From contig OX235262.1 of assembly GCA_944472135.2 (NCBI GenBank), forward strand, positions 63,922,887-63,986,886: a stretch of 64,000 nt of DNA. The letters run 5' to 3'. This DNA is from Trichobilharzia regenti. Lineage: Eukaryota > Platyhelminthes > Trematoda > Strigeidida > Schistosomatidae. Under the pieces are notes generated by a model. It was not told the DNA's origin. It made no database searches and worked only from the letters and a program-made list of their open reading frames with translations. This document shows, piece by piece, positions 56,113 to 64,000 of this stretch (positions are counted from its first letter, which is position 1; each line of letters begins with the position of its first letter). A program made the translations under genes and the position numbers.

Positions 56113-59100
56113 GCGTTATCAAGTTATTACTGTATCACTGTGTTGAGTCAAATGAACTGATTATGGATAATTCATATTTCTGGAACATTTGGTTGTTCTC
56201 ATTACTTCCAAACGTATACGCATAAGTAAAGTCCGCACCTCAAGGACGTGTACTTGTAGTTAACCTAGTATTTTACTTTTCTTATGAACTTTTTTCCTCT
56301 TATGAGGTGGACTTCCGGTTTTGCGATACTAATGTAAGGGTAAAATGCAGACACTAGATAAGTAATAATGTGTTTGTGGCAGTTACAAACAACCTAATTA
56401 ATGTGAGCTTTACGCAGATATATTTTATTTCGTTGATTTTCAGCAGCATGCAAAGTAAAGGTAAATAGTTATAGGATGCATTTTTAAAAGTAATATAATT
56501 GTCTTATCAACGTAGAAATTTATTCACAATGTAGCAACCCAATATGCCATATATCGAAGAGTTACTCATAAACCATAATATCCAAATATTGTACAACTGG
56601 TGACATCCATATCACTGATAAGAAATTGCGTATGCAGTCAATCGAAACTAACTAACAAGTCTTTTTTTTTTACATTTTTTCAGTGAGCTTCCTTTTGATG
56701 ATCAATTTATGTCTAACGTGCTTGTATCACGCCGTCCAGCTACCGCATATATTGTTTCTGTTGTTGTGGAGTACTCAGTTTCTGGTGGCACCTGGAAAGT
56801 GCCCTACGTTCCCGCAGTTCTTTTTGGATGTCGTGCTGAAACTTTGTCACGCTTTTATCGTGTTGGATACAACCAACCCGCTTTAAATGCCAGTTCTCAT
56901 GTAGACTGTGGCATTCTTCCTAAAGATACACCAATTATTCTGTTCCCCATTGCTGTTTTACTTCTTGCGAGCTTTCTGTACGCCACTTCCTGCAACATAT
57001 GGATATGGCCCCGTAAGTTTGTCATTTTTAGAGTAGTGACTTCTTGTGTTCGAGATAATATATCTGTAAATATATGTGTACTTCCTTACGTTTCAACAAA
57101 GTTACGCTTTATCTATCTATCCTATGTATCTATCCTATCAGTGTCTATAAGGACTAATCGTGGTAAGATGTACTTGATGAAAGTTTAATTGGTAACATGA
57201 TACGTTTTCTATACTCATTTCCTCTCACCTTATTCTGGCCAGTGTCATCATTCAACATTAGCGATTACTAAACTTGTCTGAAGTTAGAACTGAGTTATTT
57301 GCTACAAATTTTCCATGTATCTGACTATGAGGTACACATTGTTTCAGGCTCAGGTAGATAGGTCGGGATTCAAATCCTGGACCCATTGAGTAAAAGCCGA
57401 GTGATAAGTCACTGAAAACAACTTAGTTACTGTAGATAGTAACGTTTCCCACTTTATCTAGAGATTATGTTTTATTTCAAATCTACATGTTATTGATCTA
57501 GTGATTACGTAGATTGCAGTGGAATAACTCTTGTGACTTACCAACGATCTCATACTTCATACTTCAAATACTACCATTGTTTTTGTTGTCGACTTCTTTT
57601 TTTGAGACTGCAAAAATCTTCTCAAAGCTTGTAAATGTCGTTAAATACATCTCGTTTCGTCATAGTTTCTCCTGGTAGGACAATGTCCTGGTGAATAGAC
57701 ACGCGGTTATGTATAGTCTCAATGTATTCTACTTTTTTATCAATGGTTACGGAAGTGAGTTCAGCTTTCAAGACCAGTGTATTCACACATTAAATAGATA
57801 AGTCGGTCAGCCCTCACATCCAGTGCCTCCTTTGTTAATGCGTGTTTGCATGTATATTTTGTGGTTATCGCATTTTCTCACCCCAAGGACACTTGTATTC
57901 TGTTAACTATAAAACAACACTGTATCACCCAATTGTTCATTCACACTTTTCTGACTAAACACCCTATACACATTTAATTGACTATGCTAACTAGTGGACT
58001 ACCATCTCAACTTACACATGCAACCCAATATAGATTCTGATATTATTTTCATTTGCCTTTATTGGCTATATGTACTCAATTATTCATGGATTTATAACTG
58101 TAGAGCCTGAAGAAGAAGTTATCGAAAACAATTGTCCGCTCAAAATCTTGTTTTGATTTCAATATGGAGATTTTTCATTTACTGAAATAGATAAGTGTCT
58201 AGATCGTTAATTCGTCCTTGTTTTTAACAGGTGCGCTAAACGGTGTGAACAATTTGTTTCATGTAAAACTAATTCACTGATACAGTAGTATAAGACTTAG
58301 CACAAAAATGCATCACTTCAAAATGTAAGTCAGAAATTAGAGAAAGCGAGAGAGGACTAATTAATTTTCGTTTTATTGTAAAACCTTAAATCTCTAAATA
58401 TGTGTCATATCTCTGCACCACTGCATAAGGAATATTGTGTAACCTGTTTAAATAAGGGTTTTGTGAGACATTTGAAGTGAAAACTAGAGCCGCTATTTGA
58501 AATAATAGGGTTATGTGAACAGAAATCCACATATATCACCGCTTAACCATCAAGATCATTCACTTGACTGCTGTTTGAGCTCAGTAGATCAAATTCGTTG
58601 ACATGAGGGCAAAAATGTAGGTATTTAATATAGGTAATAGAGTATCAATGCACTTCTTTAATTCTTCGGTTCTTCTTAGGAGAATCGGATACTTTTAGAT
58701 TGTTTGTTACTATTGTGAGTTGGCAGAAGTGTGGTGTTGTTTTTGAATGTTATTTATACTTAGTTTTTTAAATTACATTGTTTCAGGTTGTGCTGTCAGC
58801 ATGATGATAATGGCTTCCGTTATTGGATTAATATTCTTCTACAGATTCTCAGATGATTACAGTAACAGTGAGTAGTTTTTATTTATAAGTTAATCAATTT
58901 TAAGCTTTAATCAAGTGGTTTTTATTCGTCCCTAACGGAGACAAATTCTGTGATTATACCAAGTGAGAATTATAACTTATAATGACGAAAAATTATATTT
59001 ATTTGTCATCAGTTTTTGTTAAACTGTATCGTTTTAAATATCCTTTTCTTCTTTTCTTCACCATAGCTAAATTTTTAGTTTGTGGGTTCTCATGTCATTG

Positions 59101-62100
59101 TTTCATGAACTTTTGCAAAAAACAAGATATGTGAAGATTTCGTTAGGAAATGAAATTAGTTGGAATGCCGTTAAAACTTATAGCACTGGGTAAACTATTC
59201 GTGACAGTTTGTGACTCTTCAATAGTGCAAGGTCTCTATCTCTCTCATTCGATAATTAGGTTAGAATTCAACAGCCCGTAGCTTGCGATTTCTGTCAATT
59301 CACAATATAATGACACTATTTAATGTCGACAGTGAGTGAATTGTCTTTACATTTAGATTCTCGTTAAAACTTCAGCAAATAAAGCCGAAATCCAGTTACT
59401 AAAGAATATTTCGTTAACTGTCGGGAATTGAGTTTTGTGGATATTTTAATAATTTTAAGTTCATCATTCACTAGGTTTGATTTCCTCAAAACCGATTTTG
59501 TAGTTGAGAGGGCATGTATTAAAATTCAATATATTTGTTAACAAAATGTATATACTCGGCAATTCGAAGTATGACGAGCTGATAGTGTCCCATCAGTCTG
59601 GGAGTAATTAAACGTATGTAAACAAATATAGGGAGAAAGTGGAGATGGACTGAACACTCACTGAGGTGGCCGCTGGGTGACATCGCGCGTCAGGCCCTCG
59701 AGTGGAACCCGAAAGGGAAGTGGCGAGTGGGACGTCAGTGCAAGGGTGACATGGAGGAGATCGTGTGAAGAGGAGTTGAAAGAGTATGGACTAACATGGA
59801 TGCAGGTGAAAAGTACAGCAGAAGGAAGACAGAAGTGGCAAGTGGAGACGTGCAGTTGAAGCTCTATGCTCCACTAGGAACCCAAGGAACAATAATAATA
59901 AACAAATATAGGAAAAGTCATGAGAAATATTAGCCTGTTAATTACTGAATTGTGTTAGTATTCGATGGTGTTGCACTTGTCAGATTTCTTAAATCACGTG
60001 AGAATTCATTATATAAATATAGGAGCAAACTGTGTATAGCAGATTCATTGATAACCTACTCAATCTTCAACTGATGCTTGAATTTCATTTTATATGTTGT
60101 AAGCCAGAAACACGTGTATTTGTTGGTATCAAGACTATCTGCTCTCTATTCAACAAGATTAAATTTTTGAGTTATGCGTTAAAATGTGTTTCTAAGAAGT
60201 TAGTCGATATTTTTAAGTCAGGTACAAAACGTCTCAGGCTAAGCAGAGTGATAAACAATATTTTGTTTCAAATTGTAACTATTGATATAAGTATAAAACT
60301 TGGGAACTGTGGTAGAGTATAACTCCATTATAGATAAGATTTTATTTTGATAAATCACACAGTGTTATACAGTGATATTAACTGATGACGTTTCGAGTAC
60401 AAACTATTGCTCATAATCATATCAAGTTACTCACACAACTTTTTTCCTTCGTTTATATACATATGTGGAATTGATTAGATATTGGATTAAAAGTCAATGT
60501 GAGATAATGTACATTCAGAAATAATAATATGATTGTTGATCAATTAGAATCACATGGGAAATAAGACGAGTGTTTTTATAGTCAAAATAAGTTACTTGTT
60601 AGAATGTTGTGATGTGTTTTAATTGAAATAAAATTTTATGATTATTTATTATCCTCTTCTGATTTGACTGGCGATAATAATATCTTCCATATTACTGGTA
60701 TTTGCATCGAGTCATTTCTGTTGCATGTGTTGAGTGTAGACTCGATGAACAAGGATTCAGTAATCAATCTCTCTCTCCACCTACATGGATTATTTCTTAT
60801 AATCTTAACCCTTTCCACCCTACTGTGTGGTTTTGTGTTAATGTATGTAATGCAATTGCTGAGCTTTTTTTATAAATTACTCTTCCTCTCGGGGTCAACC
60901 ATTCTTACTCTCGATCTACCAGTTTGACCTATACAGTTGACCTCACGGTCGTTGCTTAAATTGGGTCCACTGGGTCTTTTAGCCTACAGAGCTTGTCTCT
61001 GAGTGAGTTTGTAGGTTTGAATGCCACTGTAATTCCTGCTTTATTAAGAATCCTACGTAGGGTCTCAGATATCCCCTCCTTACGTGGTACAACATGACTT
61101 ATTCTCTCTTATTTATGTTATCACTACTAGTTTCACAATTATTTTAATCTGCTTTTGGGCTTTTTCAATCTTCCTAATGAATTTCGTAAATTGTAACTGC
61201 CATTTGGCATGGCTATTCGACTCAGGTCTATGCCTTTTTCTTCAGCTCCAAGTGTTTATCTTTATTCCTGTCAGTGATTGCATAGTTCTTTAGAAGATAT
61301 TCCTGTTATCAAACTAGTTGTAGAAGGTCCCCAAATTTCAGATAGATATGCAAACGAATGTAACGTTTAACATCTAAAGCTTACAGTCAGATGTATTGTG
61401 CACTGATTATATTGGTTTCTATGGTAAAAGGTTGTAGTCCGTTGCATCTGCTTTTTTGCAGCAAAATAAGTAGATGCAAATTCATTCGTCTCAGTAGTTT
61501 GAAGACTAATTTATTATAGTGAAAGTCAATTTGTAATGAATAATATTAATCATAAATTTATCAAGCACAGTTTATATTATGTAAATATTTATAATTACAA
61601 TAGGGAATGTCTGCGTACTTAATATTACAAAATTTTCAGGTAAAAGGTCTTCATCAAACTCCATCAGAATTACTTCTATAATTCTTTCTCTGTACACTTT
61701 ACGTATTTACAGGGTATATGACAGTAATGTGTAATCTGAAATAACAACATTTTGGAAACATAAAGAATATTCAAAATACAGAACTAGACAAGTGTTTAAA
61801 TTTGTTAGTCGTACTTCCATTTTTATACACAGTGTCGACTTTTGTCATTTCCCCTTGATTTTTCTCTTGCAAATAATTTCATTATTTTCATGTTTTGAAT
61901 AGCCCGCGTTATTTTAATCTCAAGTGCCTTACTGCCAGCTTTGTTTGCCCTATTCATATTTGTAATACTTTGGTGGCGTTGTATTCGTCCTACTTTGCAT
62001 TATCGCCGTGTGTTTGGGCGTGGTCCACTAGTAAAGGTGGGAAATACCACATCTGCTCTTGTTAATGAGCCTTGGAATTCAGATGTATTGGATTATAATC

Positions 62101-62493
62101 ATGCAAATGTCAGTGGTCCATTTGAATGTGCATCACAAGCTGAACATACATCAACGAATACTGTTAATGTATTACCTCTATTGAATGAAGAAGAGGCTAA
62201 CATTAGTATGTTGCGATCAGATAATAATTCAGTATCCCAGCATTTAGTAAACCGATATAACAATTCAAGCAGTCTTAATGATCTTACTAGTAATGATGAT
62301 ATCGACAGAGATGAAAATTATGTTCGGATTTATGGTATTCGACTTTTTCGCAGGCCTAGAGATTGTTTAAAATGCCCAAACAGTTCATCTGGCCCATATA
62401 AACTCTTTGACTTACGACCTCGTCGTCTTGCTCGCCTGCCGCCTATTTTACCTGCAACATTTATCTTCATCGGTTATCTCTGTATATCTCTTG
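54579..62493 (+). CDS. TM7SF3: TM7SF3-like seven-transmembrane protein, 5' part of gene (five exons)
   Basis: Exons 54579-54942, 54980-55370, 56684-57012, 58787-58867 and 61903-62493 join in phase into 585 codons plus one base. The start ATG opens a signal peptide (MFFPFFLYLILLFGDI). The ectodomain keeps the TM7SF3 marker PVPGGC, with FVVYQLHS and a VSLSPSF block as in human TM7SF3. Membrane segments: 1 in exon 3 (IILFPIAVLLLASFLYA), 2 in exon 4 (MIMASVIGLIFFY), 3 in exon 5 (LISSALLPALFALFIFVILWW, like VAVWW in human), 4 at the end of exon 5 (PATFIFIGYLCISLG). Human TM7SF3 is a 570-aa membrane protein linked to cell survival and stress responses. This one is already longer, with three or so helices still to come beyond the window. 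Confidence 0.85.
54943..54979 (+). other. 37-nt micro-intron in TM7SF3-like gene
   Basis: GTATGT at the 5' end and TTGTTGTAG at the 3' end. Removal joins YGPE to FPVPGGCGGD in frame; retention gives a stop within 10 codons. Very short introns near the 5' end of genes are known in schistosomes. Confidence 0.85.
54980..55370 (+). CDS. TM7SF3: TM7SF3-like exon 2: ectodomain
   Basis: It encodes VPVPGGCGGDTQSG, then a stretch with SYWTSSLRFFAASVP and LIYHVFSTPLI, ending SFRL plus AG before donor GTGAGA. Good homology only at the PVPGGC motif and in overall position. Confidence 0.85.
55430..55624 (-). mobile_element. tRNA-derived SINE, copy 3 of 3, in TM7SF3-like intron 2
   Basis: The complete head on the minus strand has GGTGGCACAGTGGTTAGGAC (A box), CCGGGGTTCGAGCCC (B box), then body and a long A-rich tail (plus-strand T run at 55425-55448). 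It is the best preserved of the three copies. Confidence 0.85.
55944..56019. repeat. Inverted repeat with 17-bp perfect stem
   Basis: AAAAGATTTTGTATTTC at 55944-55960 is the exact reverse complement of 56003-56019; pairing continues with one mismatch into CAATGA. The 42-bp interval could form the loop. It lies in TM7SF3-like intron 2. Confidence 0.75.
56083..56112. repeat. (TA)n microsatellite
   Basis: An uninterrupted TA run of about 20-28 bp within a slightly longer AT tract. Confidence 0.8.
56684..57012 (+). CDS. TM7SF3: TM7SF3-like exon 3: end of ectodomain and first membrane segment
   Basis: The acceptor is TTTTTTCAG and the donor GTAAGT. The one-base start completes the codon left by exon 2. 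It encodes a Cys-containing juxtamembrane part (HVDCGILPKD) and a strongly hydrophobic helix ending in CNIWIWP. Confidence 0.85.
57013..58786. other. TM7SF3-like intron 3, mostly unassigned
   Basis: A tRNA-like word GGTCGGGATTCAAATCCTGG at 57361-57380 (B-box type) may mark an old SINE. Otherwise nothing recognised. Confidence 0.4.
58787..58867 (+). CDS. TM7SF3: TM7SF3-like exon 4: second membrane segment (81 nt)
   Basis: The acceptor is TTGTTTCAG and the donor GTGAGT. 27 codons' worth, phase 1 on both sides, encode CAVSMMMIMASVIGLIFFYR, then FSDDYSN. Found from splice sites and hydrophobicity; too short for an ORF scan. Confidence 0.8.
59619..59632. repeat. TSD (TAAACAAATATAGG), left
   Basis: It is identical to 59899-59912 and flanks a short RTE-B copy. 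Confidence 0.85.
59633..59898 (+). mobile_element. 5'-truncated RTE-B copy (266 bp) in TM7SF3-like intron 4
   Basis: It matches 43045-43310 of the full element (GAGATGGA, CCCTCGAGTGGAACCCGAAA, AGGGTGACATGGAGGAG) and ends in an AATAATAATA tail. The 14-bp TSD is perfect apart from possible overlap with the tail. Confidence 0.88.
59899..59912. repeat. TSD (TAAACAAATATAGG), right
   Basis: It is identical to 59619-59632. Confidence 0.85.
60660..61300 (-). mobile_element. Penelope-like element remnant with GIY-YIG region
   Basis: On the minus strand near 61070-60990 it reads GISETLRRILNKAGITVAFK, then PTNSLRDKLCRLKDP. Near 60935 NCIGQTGRS corresponds to the YIGQTGR motif of Penelope GIY-YIG endonucleases. 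Frameshifts and stops break it. The RT part is absent. It lies in TM7SF3-like intron 4. Confidence 0.7.
61301..61902. other. End of TM7SF3-like intron 4, nothing recognised
   Basis: There is one imperfect hairpin: TGCATCTGCTT (61443-61453) with AAGTAGATGCA (61468-61478). Otherwise AT-rich intron. Confidence 0.4.
61903..62493 (+). CDS. TM7SF3: TM7SF3-like exon 5: third and fourth membrane segments with large loop
   Basis: The acceptor is TTTTGAATAG and the donor GTAAGT. It encodes VILISSALLPALFALFIFVI, LWWRC, then about 150 polar residues (Asn, Ser, Asp and Glu rich, e.g. SSSLNDLTSNDDIDRDENY) and a new helix after RRLARLPPI. In human TM7SF3 the two helices follow almost directly, so the loop is an insertion. 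Leaves in phase 1 (G). Confidence 0.85.
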
Positions 62494-64000
62494 GTAAGTG
62501 TTATGAATTTTGTTTTACTTTTGGTTTACAGTATTTATTTCACATTGAAATACATTTTTACCGTTAACATGTGTAATACATTGTTCGCTTTCATGTTTGC
62601 TTGCTATCAATAAGTAGCACACTTTCTTCTCTTGCTTTGTGTGTTACATGGAGTGTGGCGACTTGAACTGTCGCACATGGGTGCGAAGTTCTATGTCGAA
62701 AACAGACAGACAGACATCAGTAAGTTAATTAAGAATTAGATGATTCAGTTAAATCTTACTGTTAGCGTGAATTTAAGACTTTTCTTTTCCCTTCAGCGTG
62801 TGGTTTCGTATAATTGTCACTATCATATTTGATTTGCTTTTCTTTTTGTTCACACTTGCTTTGACCTACTTTCATAAAGTGTGGTTTTCATGTTATCTCT
62901 TGTTACTTCAGTAATATTGTTTCAAAGTTAAGATAACTTGAAAGCTGAATTTACCCAATATGTTGATTTAAAATTATCGGGTATTCATTCAGTGTACATC
63001 GCTTTACATCATGTTTCGTAGGTGTGATTTATATTTTAATAGATTTAGGTCTGTAGCTAAATTGTGTCATCTGTAATATCTGTTGAAATCGTTATTTTCA
63101 GATAACTTTCAAGACTATCCTAGTGAATACACTTGTCACATGGGAGCTTGTTGAGCATGAATACTTATTAAGTAATTTATTATGCTCTCCTTTACGCTGA
63201 GAGAAATTGGCATTAATTGAAGTTACTTTTAAAGTCGTTTCCATTTTTCGCATCAAATGAACATGATGCAACGGGTATTCCTGCTGCAAGCGTTCATAAA
63301 AATGTTCATATTCATACAGCTGTCAACACATGGGATCGATATATTGAAGCATACTTATTTTAAACTCAGAATATTCAGTCACTGTTGTCTTAGGTTTTGT
63401 TATTACTGGGGGGGGGGGATTAAGTATTTCGTGATTAGAAGCGAAGCTATCATATTCAGCATAAAGGAGGTAAAAAAGCTTAGAAGGAAGCCAATTTTTT
63501 GTGATGATACTATGTTTTGCATGTGATCGATTGCCATATCCTCTTGTAATAGACTTTTATCCTGAGGTATACTCAGTGACGACATATTCCAAAAATTTCC
63601 TGATCAGGACTTTATCAACCAAATGTTATTAAAAGTATTGTATCACGGAGGTTGTTGTATTACTCGTGCAACTGACTGGTTGTTTGGTTGGTATAACTGG
63701 CTTAAGCTGACAATGGTAAACCTGTAGTTTCTACTCTTTAATACTGGATCCGAGTGATCTGTGATCACAGAAAAAATTTCTTACACAAGTTCTAGTTTAA
63801 ATTCCAGAACATAGATCAACTTGTCATCACTACATTTGTTACTTATCCTTTCTGCATGGTGAATGTATTAACATTTATGTACACATAGATGAACTAGGTG
63901 TGATACATGTAGCAGACAGAAAATCGTCAGTCTAGGAGACAATGCGTAAGTCATTACTCGGCTAATGAATTATTAATAGTAACTATAAGGTTTGATTTTC
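62494..64000. other. TM7SF3-like intron 5 (continues beyond window)
   Basis: No further exon with suitable phase and hydrophobic content is seen, so the remaining helices lie outside. Contains the family-C 3' end at 62620-62717 and a G-homopolymer of about 11 at 63408-63418. Confidence 0.5.
62620..62717 (+). mobile_element. Isolated family-C 3' terminus
   Basis: About 98 bp nearly identical to the 3' end at 5840-5930: TTGCTT, TTACATGGAGTGTGGCGACTT, then AAGTTCTATGTCGAAAACAG and a CAGACAGACAGAC tail. Very short 5'-truncated copy. Confidence 0.75.

Noticed and set aside
61943..62613. Second ORF 62407-62613 overlapping TM7SF3-like exon 5
   Set aside because: It is a shifted-frame hydrophobic reading of the exon and its intron; no splice or homology support.
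63080..63180. Sixth TM7SF3-like exon after TTATTTTCAG at 63093-63102
   Set aside because: In the required phase it runs into TGA within 20 codons before any donor and is not hydrophobic.
1..64000. CRISPR array, operons or prokaryotic defence system
   Set aside because: The window is eukaryotic; the only regular repeat is the 192-bp tandem array inside LTR elements, which has no spacer structure.

Overview
The window looks like nuclear DNA of a parasitic flatworm, most probably a schistosome or close relative. It is AT-rich, has two widely spread intron-containing genes, one 37-nt micro-intron, and dense RTE-, CR1-, Penelope-, BEL/Pao- and Ty3-type retroelements plus tRNA-derived SINEs. No bacterial signals (operons, Shine-Dalgarno sites) are visible. 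The organism call is inference from gene structure and repeat content.

Two cellular genes are well supported. On the minus strand, 20547 down to 6169, lies a KLHL12-like BTB-BACK-Kelch gene (Cullin-3 adaptor). Seven coding exons join in compatible phase; the first exon and the last Kelch blade are missing from what I can place. On the plus strand, 54579 to 62493, lies the 5' part of a TM7SF3-like seven-pass membrane protein gene. Five exons carry a signal peptide, ectodomain and the first four membrane segments; the remaining helices lie beyond the window. A third, weak plus-strand gene of unknown product starts near 25582.

Left edge (1-5935): an intact 1030-codon RTE-type ORF sits in a complete 3.64-kb element bounded by an 11-bp target-site duplication (TSD), nested in an older RTE copy. 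Next to it is a second RTE-like family in which a copy has inserted into its own family in opposite orientation. Introns of the KLHL12 gene (6.4-20.4 kb) hold decayed RTE 3' ends, a SINE, a Penelope remnant and further RT relics.

Middle (27.8-53 kb): a nested retroelement cluster. A frameshifted CR1-like element (27.8-32.0 kb) is followed by three copies of a BEL/Pao-like element that keeps a gag-like region but no recognisable protease, RT or integrase. Copy A (plus) and copy B (minus) form a nearly identical inverted repeat around a Ty3/gypsy RT fragment. Copy B is broken by a 3.85-kb RTE element with a 7-bp TSD (which itself carries a 291-bp MITE-like insert), by copy C, and by a 5'-truncated CR1 element. 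Two 346-bp solo LTRs face each other at 51.6-53.1 kb.

Right side (54-64 kb): the TM7SF3 gene, with a SINE, a 266-bp RTE copy with a 14-bp TSD, and a Penelope remnant in its introns. Most long stretches without genes are introns or intergenic DNA in which I see only simple repeats or nothing recognisable.
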